From: Petrolisthes cinctipes | Lineage: Eukaryota; Arthropoda; Malacostraca; Decapoda; Porcellanidae | NCBI GenBank assembly: GCA_033782935.1 | Contig: JAWQEG010000495.1 | Span: forward strand, 186,001 to 250,000 | DNA length: 64,000 nt | Direction: 5' to 3' | Shown: piece by piece, positions 11,401-24,906 of the stretch | Layout of the letters: every line of letters begins with the position of its first letter | Position numbering within the stretch: position 1 is the first letter of the stretch | Program-made: the position numbers and the translations under genes | Notes under the pieces: generated by a model | What the model saw: only the letters and a program-made list of their open reading frames with translations | Databases searched by the model: none | What the model was told of the DNA's origin: nothing

Positions 11401-14400
11401 GGTTGATTGGGAAGCTAACAAACAAATACCACTGTGGAATCAACCCTAAATTAATGAAGCCTTACAAGTGTGGTTGATTGGGAAGCTAACAAACAAATAC
11501 CACTGTGGAATCAACCCTAAAATAATGAAGCCTTACAAGTGTAGTTGGTTAGGAAGCTAACAAACAAATACCACTGTGGAATCAACCCTAAAATAATGAA
11601 GCCTTACAAGTGTGGTAGGTTGGGAAGCTAACAAACAAATATGACTGTGGAATCAACCCTAAAATAATGAAGCCTTACCAGTATGGTTGATTGGGAAGCT
11701 AACAAACAAATACCACTGTGGAATCAACCCTAAAATAATGAAGCCTTACAAGTGTGGTTGGTTGGGAAGCTAACAAACAAATACCACTGTGGAATCAACC
11801 CTAAAATAATGAAGCCTTACAAGTGTGGTTGATTGGGAAGCTAACAAACAAATACCACTGTGGAATCAACCCTAAAATATTGAAGCCTTACAAGTGTGGT
11901 TGATTGGAAAGCTAACAATCAAATACCACTGTGGAATCAACCCTAAAATAATGAAGCCTTACAAGTGTGGTTGGTTGGGAAGCTAACAATCAAATACCAC
12001 TGTGGAATCAACTCTAAAATAATGAAGCCTTACAAGTGTGGTTTGTTGGGAAGCTAACAAACAAATACCACTGTGGAATCAACCCTAAAATAATGAAGCC
12101 TTACCAGTGTGGTTGGTTGGGAAGCTAACAAACAAATACCACTGTGGAATCAACCCTAAAATAATGAAGCCTTACCAGTGTGGTTGGTTGGGAAGCTAAC
12201 AAACAAATACCACTGTGGAATCAACCCTAAAATAATGAAGCCTTACAAGTGTGGTTGATTGGAAAGCTAACAAACAAATACCACTGTGGAATCAACCCTA
12301 AGATAATGAAGCCTTACCAGTGTGGTTGGTTGGGAAGTTAACAAACAAATACCACTGTGGAATCAACCCTAAAATAATGAAGTCTTACAAGTGTGGTTGA
12401 TTGGGAAGCTAACAAACAAATACCACTGTGGAATCAACCCTAAAATAATGAAGCCTTACAAGTGTGGTTGGTTGGGAAACTATCAAACAAATATGACTGT
12501 GGAATCAACCCTAAAAAAATGAAGCCTTACCAGTGTGGTTGGTTGGGAAGCTAACAAACAAATACCACTGTGGAATCAACCCTAAAATAATGAAGCCTTA
12601 CAAGTGTGGTTGATTGGGAAGCTAACAAACAAATATGACTGTGGAATCAACCCTAAAATAATGAAGCCTTACCAGTGTGGTTGATTGGGAAGCTAACAAA
12701 CAAATACCACTGTGGAATCAACCCTAAAATAATGAAGCCTTACAAGTGTGGTTGGTTGGGAAGCTAACAAACAAATATGACTGTGGAATCAACCCTAAAT
12801 TAATGAAGCCTTACAAGTGTGGTTGATTGGGAAGCTAACAAACAAATACCACTGTGGAATCAACCCTAAAACAATGAAGCCTTACAAGTGTGGTTGGTTG
12901 GGAAGCTAACGAACAAATACCACTGTTGAATCAACCATAAAAAAATGAAGCCTTACAAGTGTGGTTTGTTGGGAAGCTAACAAACAAATACCACTGTGGA
13001 ATCAACCCTAAAATAATGAAGCCTTACAAGTGTGGTTGATTGGGAAGCTAACAAACAAATACCACTGTGGAATCAACCCTAAAATAATGAAGCCTTACCA
13101 GTGTGGTTGGTTGGGAAGCTAACAAACAAATACCACTGTGGAATCAACCCTAAAATAATGAAGCCTTACAAGTGTGGTTGGTTGGTAAGCTAACAAACAA
13201 ATACCACTATGGAATCAACCCTAAAATAATGAAGCCTTACAAGTGTGGTTGGTTAGGAAGCTAACAAACAAATACCACTGTGGAATCAAAACCCAAAATA
13301 ATGAAGCCTTACCAGTGTGGTTGGTTGGGAAGCTAACAAACAAATACCACTGTGGAATCAACACTAAAATAATGAAGCCTTACAAGTGTGGTTGATTGGG
13401 AAGCTAACAAACAAATACCACTGTGGAATCAACCCTAAAATAATGAAGCCTTACAAGTGTGGTTGGTTGGGAAGCTAACAAACAAATATGACTGTGGAAT
13501 CAACCCTAAAATAATGAAGCCTTACCAGTATGGTTGATTGGGAAGCTAACAAACAAATACCACTGTGGAATCAACCCTAAAATAATGATGCCTTACAAGT
13601 GTGGTTTGTTGGGAAGCTAACAAACAAATACCACTGTGGAATCAACCCTAAAATAATGAAGCCTTACAAGTGTGGTTGGTTAGGAAGCTAACAAACAAAT
13701 ACCACTGTGGAATCAAAACCCAAAATAATGAAGCCTTACCAGTGTGGTTGGTTGGGAAGCTAACAAACAAATACCACTGTGGAATCAACACTAAAATAAT
13801 GAAGCCTTACAAGTGTGGTTGATTGGGAAGCTAACAAACAAATACCACTGTGGAATCAACCCTAACATAATGAAGCCTTACAAGTGTGGTTGGTTGGGAA
13901 GCTAACAAACAAATATGACTGTGGAATCAACCCTAAAATAATGAAGCCTTACAAGTGTGGTTGGTTGGGAAGCTAACAAACAAATACCACTGTGGAATCA
14001 ACCCTAAAACAATGAAGCCTTACAAGTGTGGTTGGTTGGGAAGCTAACGAACAAATACCACTGTTGAATCAACCATAAAATAATGAAGCCTTACAAGTGT
14101 GGTTTGTTGGGAAGCTAACAAACAAATACCACTGTGGAATCAACCCTAAAATAATGAAGCCTTACAAGTGTAGTTGGTTGGGAAGCTAACAAACAAATAC
14201 CACTGTGGAATCAACCCTAAAATAATGAAGCCTTACCAGTGTGGTTGGTTGGGAAGCTAACAAACAAATACCATTGTGGAATCAACCCTAAAATAATGAA
14301 GCCTTACAAGTGTGGTTGATTGGAAAGCTAACAAACAAATACCACTGTGGAATCAACCCTAAGATAATGAAGCCTTACCAGTGTGGTTGGTTGGGAAGTT

Positions 14401-17400
14401 AACAAACAAATACCACTGTGGAATCAACCCTAAAATAATGAAGTCTTACAAGTGTGGTTGATTGGGAAGCTAACAAACAAATACCACTGTGGAATCAACC
14501 CTAAAATAATGAAGCCTTACAAGTGTGGTTGGTTGGGAAACTATCAAACAAATATGACTGTGGAATCAACCCTAAAATAATGAAGCCTTACAAGTGTGGT
14601 TGGTTAGGAAGCTAACAAACAAATACCACTGTGAAATCAAAACCCAAAATAATGAAGCCTTACCAGTGTGGTTGGTTGGGAAGCTAACAAACAAATACCA
14701 CTGTGGAATCAACACTAAAATAATGAAGCCTTACAAGTGTGGTTGATTGGGAAGCTAACAAACAAATACCACTGTGGAATCAACCCTAACATAATGAAGC
14801 CTTACAAGTGTGGTTGGTTGGGAAGCTAACAAACAAATATGACTGTGGAATCAACCATAAAATAATGAAGCCTTACAAGTGTGGTTGGTTGGGAAGCTAA
14901 CAAACAAATACCACTGTGGAATCAACCCTAAAATAATGAAGCCTTACCAGTATGGTTGATTGGGAAGCTAACAAACAAATACCAATGTGGAATCAACCCT
15001 AAAATAATGAAGCCTTACAAGTGTGGTTTGTTGGGAAGCTAACAAACAAATACCTCTGTGGAATCAACCCTAAAATAATGAAGCCTTACAAGTGTGGTTG
15101 GTTAGGAAGCTAACAAACAAATACCACTGTGAAATCAAAACCCAAAATAATGAAGCCTTACCAGTGTGGTTGGTTGGGAAGCTAACAAACAAATACCACT
15201 GTGGAATCAACACTAAAATAATGAAGCCTTACAAGTGTGGTTGATTGGGAAGCTAACAAACAAATACCACTGTGGAATCAACCCTAACATAATGAAGCCT
15301 TACAAGTGTGGTTGGTTGGGAAGCTAACAAACAAATATGACTGTGGAATCAACCATAAAATAATGAAGCCTTACAAGTGTGGTTGGTTGGGAAGCTAACA
15401 AACAAATACCACTGTGGAATCAACCCTAAAATAATGAAGCCTTACAAGTGTGGTTGATTGGGAAGCTAACAAACAAATATGACTGTGGAATCAACCCTAA
15501 AATAATGAAGCCTTACCAGTGTGGTTGATTGGGAAGCTAACAAACAAATACCACTGTGGAATCAACCCTAAAATAATGAAGCCTTACAAGTGTGGTTGGT
15601 TGGGAAGCTAACAAACAAATACCACTGTGGAATCAACCTTAAAATAATGAAGCCTTACCAGTGTGGTTGGTTGGGAAGCTAACAAACAAATACCACTGTG
15701 GAATCAACCCTAAAATAATGAAACCTTACAAGTGTGGTTGATTGGGAAGCTAACAAACAAATACCACTGTGGAATCAACCCTAAAATAATGAAGCCTTAC
15801 AAGTGTAGTTGGTTAGGAAGCTAACAAACAAATACCACTGTGGAATCAACCCTAAAATAATGAAGCCTTACAAGTGTGGTTGGTTGGGAAGCTAACAAAC
15901 AAATATGACTGTGGAATCAACCCTAAAATAATGAAGCCTTACCAGTATGGTTGATTGGGAAGCTAACAAACAAATACCACTGTGGAATCAACCCTAAAAT
16001 AATGAAGCCTTACAAGTGTGGTTGGTTGGGAAGCTAACAAACAAATACCACTGTGGAATCAACCCTAAAATAATGAAGCCTTACAAGTGTGGTTGATTGG
16101 GAAGCTAACAAACAAATACCACTGTGGAATCAACCCTAAAATATTGAAGCCTTACAAGTGTGGTTGGTTGGGAAGCTAACAAACAAATACCACTGTGGAA
16201 TCAACCCTAAATTAATGAAGCCTTACAAGTGTAGTTGGTTAGGAAGCTAACAAACAAATACCACTGTGGAATCAACCCTAAAATAATGAAGCCTTACAAG
16301 TGTGGTTGGTTGGGAAGCTAGCAATCAAATACCACTGTGGAATCAACCCTAAAATAATGAAGCCTTGCAAGTGTGGTTGGTTGGGAAGCTAACAATCAAA
16401 TACCACTGTGGAATCAACCCTAAAATAATGAAGCCTTACAAGTGTGGTTGGTTGGGAAGCTAACAATCAAATACCACTGTGGAATCAACTCTAAAATAAT
16501 GAAGCCTTACAAGTGTGGTTTGTTGGGAAGCTAACAAACAAATACCACTGTGGAATCAACCCTAAAATAATGAAGCCTTACCAGTGTGGTTGGTTGGGAA
16601 GCTAACAAACAAATACCACTGTGGAATCAAAACCCAAAATAATGAAGCCTTACCAGTGTGGTTGGTTGGGAAGCTAACAAACAAATACCACTGTGGAATC
16701 AACACTAAAATAATGAAGCCTTACAAGTGTGGTTGATTGGGAAGCTAACAAACAAATACCACTGTGGAATCAACCCTAACATAATGAAGCCTTACAAGTG
16801 TGGTTGGTTGGGAAGCTAACAAACAAATATGACTGTGGAATCAACCCTAAAATAATGAAGCCTTACAAGTGTGGTTGGTTGGGAAGCTAACAAACAAATA
16901 CCACTGTGGAATCAACCCTAAAACAATGAAGCCTTACAAGTGTGGTTGGTTGGGAAGCTAACGAACAAATACCACTGTTGAATCAACCATAAAATAATGA
17001 AGCCTTACAAGTGTGGTTTGTTGGGAAGCTAACAAACAAATACCACTGTGGAATCAACCCTAAAATAATGAAGCCTTACAAGTGTAGTTGGTTGGGAAGC
17101 TAACAAACAAATACCACTGTGGAATCAACCCTAAAATAATGAAGCCTTACCAGTGTGGTTGGTTGGGAAGCTAACAAACAAATACCATTGTGGAATCAAC
17201 CCTAAAATAATGAAGCCTTACAAGTGTGGTTGATTGGAAAGCTAACAAACAAATACCACTGTGGAATCAACCCTAAGATAATGAAGCCTTACCAGTGTGG
17301 TTGGTTGGGAAGTTAACAAACAAATACCACTGTGGAATCAACCCTAAAATAATGAAGTCTTACAAGTGTGGTTGATTGGGAAGCTAACAAACAAATACCA

Positions 17401-20400
17401 CTGTGGAATCAACCCTAAAATAATGAAGCCTTACAAGTGTGGTTGGTTGGGAAACTATCAAACAAATATGACTGTGGAATCAACCCTAAAATAAAGAAGC
17501 CTTACAAGTGTGGTTGGTTAGGAAGCTAACAAACAAATACCACTGTGAAATCAAAACCCAAAATAATGAAGCCTTACCAGTGTGGTTGGTTGGGAAGCTA
17601 ACAAACAAATACCACTGTGGAATCAACACTAAAATAATGAAGCCTTACAAGTGTGGTTGATTGGGAAGCTAACAAACAAATACCACTGTGGAATCAACCC
17701 TAACATAATGAAGCCTTACAAGTGTGGTTGGTTGGGAAGCTAACAAACAAATATGACTGTGGAATCAACCATAAAATAATGAAGCCTTACAAGTGTGGTT
17801 GGTTGGGAAGCTAACAAACAAATACCACTGTGGAATCAACCCTAAAATAATGAAGCCTTACCAGTGTGGTTGGTTGGGAAGCTAACAAACAAATACCACT
17901 GTGGAATCAACCCTAAAATAATGAAGCCTTACCAGTATGGTTGATTGGGAAGCTAACAAACAAATACCACTGTGGAATCAACCCTAAAATAATGAAGCCT
18001 TACAAGTGTGGTTGGTTGGGAAGCTAACAAACAAATACCACTGTGGAATCAACCTTAAAATAATGAAGCCTTACCAGTGTGGTTGGTTGGGAAGCTAACA
18101 AACAAATACCACTGTGGAATCAACCCTAAAATAATGAAACCTTACAAGTGTGGTTGATTGGGAAGCTAACAAACAAATACCACTGTGGAATCAACCCTAA
18201 AATAATGAAGCCTTACAAGTGTAGTTGGTTAGGAAGCTAACAAACAAATACCACTGTGGAATCAACCCTAAAATAATGAAGCCTTACAAGTGTGGTTGGT
18301 TGGGAAGCTAACAAACAAATATGACTGTGGAATCAACCCTAAAATAATGAAGCCTTACCAGTATGGTTGATTGGGAAGCTAACAAACAAATACCACTGTG
18401 GAATCAACCCTAAAATAATGAAGCCTTACAAGTGTGGTTGGTTGGGAAGCTAACAAACAAATACCACTGTGGAATCAACCCTAAAATAATGAAGCCTTAC
18501 AAGTGTGGTTGATTGGGAAGCTAACAAACAAATACCACTGTGGAATCAACCCTAAAATATTGAAGCCTTACAAGTGTGGTTGGTTGGGAAGCTAACAAAC
18601 AAATACCACTGTGGAATCAACCCTAAATTAATGAAGCCTTACAAGTGTAGTTGGTTAGGAAGCTAACAAACAAATACCACTGTGGAATCAACCCTAAAAT
18701 AATGAAGCCTTACAAGTGTGGTTGGTTGGGAAGCTAGCAATCAAATACCACTGTGGAATCAACCCTAAAATAATGAAGCCTTGCAAGTGTGGTTGGTTGG
18801 GAAGCTAACAATCAAATACCACTGTGGAATCAACCCTAAAATAATGAAGCCTTACAAGTGTGGTTGGTTGGGAAGCTAACAATCAAATACCACTGTGGAA
18901 TCAACTCTAAAATAATGAAGCCTTACAAGTGTGGTTTGTTGGGAAGCTAACAAACAAATACCACTGTGGAATCAACCCTAAAATAATGAAGCCTTACCAG
19001 TGTGGTTGGTTGGGAAGCTAACAAACAAATACCACTGTGGAATCAACCCTAAATTAATGAAGCCTTACCAGTGTGGTTGGTTGGGAAGCTAACAAACAAA
19101 TGCCACTGTGGAATCAACCCTAAAATAATGAAGCCTTACAAGTGTGGTTGATTGGAAAGCTAACAATCAAATACCACTGTGGAATCAACCCTAAAATAAT
19201 GAAGCCTTACAAGTGTGGTTGGTTGGGAAGCTAACAATCAAATACCACTGTGGAATCAACTCTAAAATAATGAAGCCTTACAAGTGTGGTTTGTTGGGAA
19301 GCTAACAAACAAATACCACTGTGGAATCAACCCTAAAATAATGAAGCCTTACCAGTGTGGTTGGTTGGGAAGCTAACAAACAAATACCACTGTGGAATCA
19401 ACCCTAAAATAATGAAGCCTTACCAGTGTGGTTGGTTGGGAAGCTAACAAACAAATACCACTGTGGAATCAACCCTAAAATAATGAAGCCTTACAAGTGT
19501 GGTTGATTGGAAAGCTAACAAACAAATACCACTGTGGAATCAACCCTAAGATAATGAAGCCTTACCAGTGTGGTTGGTTGGGAAGTTAACAAACAAATAC
19601 CACTGTGGAATCAACCCTAAAATAATGAAGTCTTACAAGTGTGGTTGATTGGGAAGCTAACAAACAAATACCACTGTGGAATCAACCCTAAAATAATGAA
19701 GCCTTACAAGTGTGGTTGGTTGGGAAACTATCAAACAAATATGACTGTGGAATCAACCCTAAAAAAATGAAGCCTTACCAGTGTGGTTGGTTGGGAAGCT
19801 AACAAACAAATACCACTGTGGAATCAACCCTAAAATAATGAAGCCTTACAAGTGTGGTTGATTGGGAAGCTAACAAACAAATACCACTGTGGAATCAACC
19901 CTAAAATAATGAAGCCTTACAAGTGTAGTTGGTTAGGAAGCTAACAAACAAATACCACTGTGGAATCAACCCTAAAATAATGAAGCCTTACAAGTGTGGT
20001 TGGTTGGGAAGCTAACAAACAAATATGACTGTGGAATCAACCCTAAAATAATGAAGCCTTACCAGTATGGTTGATTGGGAAGCTAACAAACAAATACCAC
20101 TGTGGAATCAACCCTAAAATAATGAAGCCTTACAAGTGTGGTTGGTTGGGAAGCTAACAAACAAATACCACTGTGGAATCAACCCTAAAATAATGAAGCC
20201 TTACAAGTGTGGTTGATTGGGAAGCTAACAAACAAATACCACTGTGGAATCAACCCTAAAATATTGAAGCCTTACAAGTGTGGTTGGTTGGGAAGCTAAC
20301 AAACAAATACCACTGTGGAATCAACCCTAAATTAATGAAGCCTTACAAGTGTAGTTGGTTAGGAAGCTAACAAACATATACCACTGTGGAATCAACCCTA

Positions 20401-20678
20401 AAATAATGAAGCCTTACAAGTGTGGTTGGTTGGGAAGCTAGCAATCAAATACCACTGTGGAATCAACCCTAAAATAATGAAGCCTTGCAAGTGTGGTTGA
20501 TTGGGAAGCTAACAATCAAATACCACTGTGGAATCAACCCTAAAATAATGAAGCCTTACAAATGTGGTTGGTTGGGAAGCTAACAATCAAATACCACTGT
20601 GGAATCAACCCTAAAATAATGAAGCCTTACAAGTGTGGTTGGTTGGGAAGCTAACAAACAAATATGACTTTGGAATCG
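5478..20678 (-). repeat. 71-bp satellite array derived from MITE family S
   Basis: The block opens with the inverted 3' part of the MITE (TTTGTAAGCACGCAAACGAA, then the GTAAACTATACAGTGAT block). From about 5,640 it becomes a head-to-tail array of a 71-bp unit running CCTTACAAGTGTGGTTGG...ACCACTGTGGAATCAACCCT. About 212 units fit up to 20,678, where the last unit breaks off inside the terminal motif (GGAATC then unrelated sequence). Units differ by a few recurring variants: ACAAG or ACCAG, GGTTGG or GATTGG, ACCACTG or ATGACTG, CCCTAAAAT or AACCCAAAAT. The unit equals the terminal and subterminal region of the MITE. All frames are closed, so it does not encode protein. Confidence 0.95.
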
Positions 20679-20800
20679 GCTCATAATCACGGTGCAGTGA
20701 GATGGGTGATTCTCCACTTTCACAGGAAATGGAGGTGTTTGAAGAAGATGTAAAAGTTCCTGAATATATTCTGACACCACGAATGTGAATCGAGTTTAGG

Positions 20801-20963
20801 TACAGTCACGAGCACTAATAAGTATACAGGTGTGCTTGCTTCGGATACCTAGAGACAGTAAATAAATGCACAATGATATCTCCTTTGGAATGACTTCGTT
20901 GGTGAAATTGAACTGTTCGAAGCATCAACCAAACCTGTATACTTATTAGTGCTCGTGACTGTA
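20801..20963. mobile_element. MITE family M4
   Basis: TA-flanked, with long inverted ends TACAGTCACGAGCACTAATA, matched at 20,928-20,963. It begins with CAG like many Tc1-type ends. Its right TA (20,962-20,963) is also the left TA of the next MITE. Confidence 0.85.
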
Positions 20964-21134
20964 CACTCGCTATCCAAAATATGTATCCAGGTCTTGTTGA
21001 AGTTTCGAATCATTTGGCATAGTAGTGAACCAATTACAAGGCTTCTCCTATTTCATATTTGCTTGAACTCGCTTAATACTCGATCAGGCTATTCGAAGCA
21101 AGCCTGGATACATATTTTGGATTGTGAGTGTCTA
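20962..21134 (+). mobile_element. MITE family M1, complete copy
   Basis: Left end TACACTCGCTATCCAAAAT and right end ATTTTGGATTGTGAGTGT. The internal GTTGAAGTTTCGAATCAT and TACTCGATCAGGCTATTC blocks are each present once. About 170 bp, non-coding. Confidence 0.8.
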
Positions 21135-21343
21135 GTCGGCCACAGGAATTCCTACACAGAACATTGGTTAAAAGGTGTTTTTATTCTGCACATGCTGTAA
21201 GGATATTACTGCCGACTGATTCAAATATTAGCCAAATTACATAACTAGGTAATTTTGGTGTTGGGAAATTAGTGTACTCAGTTTTCTAGTTGTTACGAAC
21301 CATTTATGTCACAGTGGTGTATACGAATTCCTGAGGCCGACTG

Positions 21344-21498
21344 TACAGCCACAATCAAATATCCACCGACAAATTTCCTTCCATCGTAGTAAATAAATCA
21401 GCATCATATCAAAATATAATCATGCAACAACACCTTACGTCAACTCAACCCCCTCAATTATTATTATGAGGTGCTGCAAAATCATACACGTGTTGTTC

Positions 21499-21541
<43 letters not shown>

Positions 21542-21634
21542 GGTGCTGCAAAATCATATACGTGTTGTTCTTTATTACCAAGATATTTACTAAGATGGAA
21601 GGAAAGTGTTGATGGATATTTGATTGTGGCTGTA
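21344..21634. mobile_element. MITE family M3 with ATT expansion
   Basis: Ends TACAGCCACAATCAAATATC and its complement are both present. The inner block AGGTGCTGCAAAATCATA is duplicated on either side of an (ATT)n run (about 21,510-21,541), so this copy is longer than that at 55,059. Confidence 0.8.
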
Positions 21635-22500
21635 CATTAGGGTTGCTTGTGATGCTAATCGCTGATCCATAGATTGGATTTCGAAAGTAGATAATTGATA
21701 ATACTAATGTTTTATAAAGCATCAGTAGACATGACCTATTTGTACCCTAAGTGGTGTGAGACAATTTTTTTTTTTTTTTTATTTTTTTTTTTATAAGTGC
21801 ACTGTTACAATTAGAATTAATGGAGCTCTATGTGTTTTCATATTATGATGTTTATCAAATACCAGCCCCAAGAATTTCACAGTATCCCTGAACTGAATTT
21901 GAATGTCCTTCTTATACAAATTTACTTTCTGTCTTCGTTTCCATCAACTCTTTTTATAAGACATTATTGCTTGAGTCTTTTCAGCTGATAATTTAAAACT
22001 TACAAATTCAGTCTAAGATAATTTTTTTTTTTTTATTATTTTTTTTTTTTTTTATAATAAGATAATAATAGAACAGGAGCCCTGGTTAGCTGGAAAGGTA
22101 ACCAATTTTCTTTACCACCAGAGAAACACCAATCATTGCTAATGTGTGGAACTGGACGACTGGTAAGCTTCTTGTGGTGGATGTGGCCATGGAAATGGAG
22201 TACATTCACTCTAAAAATTATCTAGATCAGATTTGTTTAGTAACTGATCCTAAATTACTGTAATGAACACTCCATGACCCAATGTATGAAACATGGTTGA
22301 TGACAGCAATTTTCATGGGTGAGGTATCCCTGCCAGCCCCCAATATTTAGCCCCTCAAAACTAACCTAGATTAACTCTTGAGGTAACCACTTCAAATTAC
22401 TTTCAAATTTTTCTACAGGGTCCTAGATGTCACGAATGGCCAGTTCCAGCAAATTCCAGTGATGGTGTACCCCTGCCAGCCATGGCCATAATAATGTTTT
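21635..22500. other. No gene seen
   Basis: AT-rich DNA with poly-T and TTTA tracts at 21,767-21,792 and 22,021-22,060. I see no domain, tRNA or complete element. Confidence 0.5.
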
Positions 22501-22899
22501 ATAGATAATGATAAGCTTCTTTCTCTTCCTCGAGCGGTGGTCGACCACACCCTCGAGACATCACTCTCTGGTCGTGGCGTTAAGCAGAAGGCTGCAAATA
22601 AGAGAAGACCCAGCAGGTCGGGTGTTAATGTTGACGAATGTACTTGCATCCCTTTCCTATGGCGCTATCCACTCCATTTTTAAGTGTTTTTGGAGTGGTT
22701 CTTCGTATCAGAATCACCTATGACAGTGACTGCAGATCTAATCGGTGCTATATTACTCTTAATACAAATGCTGCTGCCAATGCAGCTTTGGAGGCAAAAG
22801 ATTCTCTGTTTGTGGGAGATACTCACTGTAGTTCAGATGATGTGGTCCACAAATGTAGTTGACTGTGACAATGACTACTGCCCTAACATCTTTGATGAT

Positions 22900-23069
22900 C
22901 CTTTAGACTAGAACATGTCCCTAAGGAGCGTCGCATTCCTACACCCTTTTGGTTTGTGGCTTACTACAGGGAGGGTCGTGGTAACCTCATCCATGCTATT
23001 AGGTATCTGGAAAAAGAAATTGGATTACTACCTATAAGCCACATAAAAAAGTATGGTAAGTGTGTTTTA
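22900..23069 (+). pseudogene. LINE A ORF1, upstream part
   Basis: The frame reads ...TPFWFVAYYREGRG..., then LEKEIGLLPISHIKKYGKC, and ends in GTG-TTT-TA exactly where the piggyBac terminus begins. On the far side (27,510) the frame continues as VLFRAKDLTQAIMLLNLPC, so the two pieces form one gag-like ORF1. The segment before 22,900 has frameshifts but includes a Ser/Arg/Lys-rich stretch that would suit a disordered ORF1 N-terminus. Confidence 0.6.
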
Positions 23070-24906
23070 ACCCTTTATGGGGCACTCACAGAAATATTTA
23101 GAAACTCAAATTTTCGACGACCAGATTCCATTATAGATGGGCCCAATACAAAGTATTTTTACTTGTGTGAATTTTTGAGATATTTTGCAAAATTATGTTG
23201 CAAATCAAGGTCAAAGAAGTTACCATGTGTGTCCCCTCGCTAGTCTCAGGTAAAAATTTGTCAAGATAGTATAGATATAAAGATGGTAAATTTGGACAAA
23301 TAAACACACATAATGCTATAACACATCTTTCCTTTATGATACAAAAGTACAAAAATACATATATAAAAATAAATGTGAAAATGAACATTTTTTCCGAAAG
23401 AAATATTTCTGCTCTTACCCACCAAGATTCAGAATAACATCTTTCATTTCATCACCATCTATCATACACAAATATTTCAGAAAACAAAGGTAAATCTTAT
23501 TCACCCTGTAAATTATATAATAAAGTAATTATATAGTAAATTATATAGTAATTATAAAGTAAATTATATAGTAATTATATAGTAACATATATAGTGAAGT
23601 TGAACATTTGTCCTGAGGAAATTTTCTAATACTGGCCATCACATCACACTTCATCACAATAGTTGACAACAGTCCATCAGTCTCCATCATAGTCCATCAT
23701 ACACTTATGCCACTGGACTATGGTATTTTATGAAGCAGTTCCTTGCTCCATTTAGGCCAAGGTGTACATTGCAGACCATGCATACAATGTTAGACCGATA
23801 TATATGCCCCTTATGGCTACACAACTTGCACGTCTGGCGTTCAGCATACATTGCGCCATGGAACAGAGTCCTGTCAAAGCGCATGGAGTTCCCTGGGGTA
23901 ATAGCACGGTGTCCACGGACAGTCTTGGGCATGTCCAGCACATTCCTGAGGGGCTCTGGATTGCGAAGAGACACTGGTCTCGAGCCAGCTGCACTCCTAA
24001 ACACCTGGATCTTGAAGCTCTTGAAGGGCATGGTATCCTCAGCAAGAGCCTTGCAGTCCCTCTTGTACATAATCCAGGCATTAGTCAGGCTCACGTCAAT
24101 GGCATAGGCAAAAAGCCTCAGGTACCACCTCTTTGATTTCATGGGAGTACGGTAAAGGTGAACGAGCATATCATTGTTGTCTATGCCTCCCATATTGGTA
24201 TTATAGCTCTTTATGACTGCTGGACACCTTACTTCATCCTTCCTCTTGCCCTCACTGGAGTACCTGTAGACAGATGACACTGGCTCTACTCCCATGTCTG
24301 TTGAGAGCAGCGTGACTACCTTATTATCCTTCCATCGTACAACCAGGATCCCATCATCACTGGAAACATAGTCTATGGTACCACGGGGAACAATCTTCTT
24401 CTCCATTTCCTTGACAGGCTTGAGTGGCGGCTTGCCCATTCTGTTCTCTCTGACTGTCCCCGTATACCTGCAGTTGATGTCCTTGAGGTAGCGCACAAGC
24501 TCCAGGCTAGTGAAGAAATTGTCAGCAAAGATGGCTGTGGTGGTGGAAGATGACATGGTGCTGGCCAGTACGGACACTATCTGGCTGGTGGAACCCATCG
24601 CTTCTTGTTCTGGTGACAGGGGTAGACCATGGGCTTGCAGCATCATCTTCCCCAGGTACAGTACCATGTCATGGATGAAGCCATCCTGAGAAGCTCTGGC
24701 AAACAGCTTGAAGCCCCATTTGTCTGGCTTGTTTTTTATGTACTGCCTCAGGTTGCCAGCAGTCTTCCCCTTGTATGCTACCATCACCTCATCCACTGAC
24801 TGCTTCTGGGTCTGGAGCTCAGCCCTGAACATTGTGTTGAGGAAAGTAAAGATGGGCCAAACCTTGAAAAATCTGTCGACTGTGCAAGAGATCTGGGTAT
24901 TATCGT

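Noticed and set aside
5640..20670. A 15-kb regular repeat that could be mistaken for a CRISPR array
   Set aside because: Units are contiguous 71-bp near-copies with no unique spacers, in a eukaryotic context, and match a MITE end.
23730..24136. Plus-strand ORFs of 124-125 codons
   Set aside because: Antisense shadows of the piggyBac 1 transposase, which carries the catalytic motifs on the minus strand.
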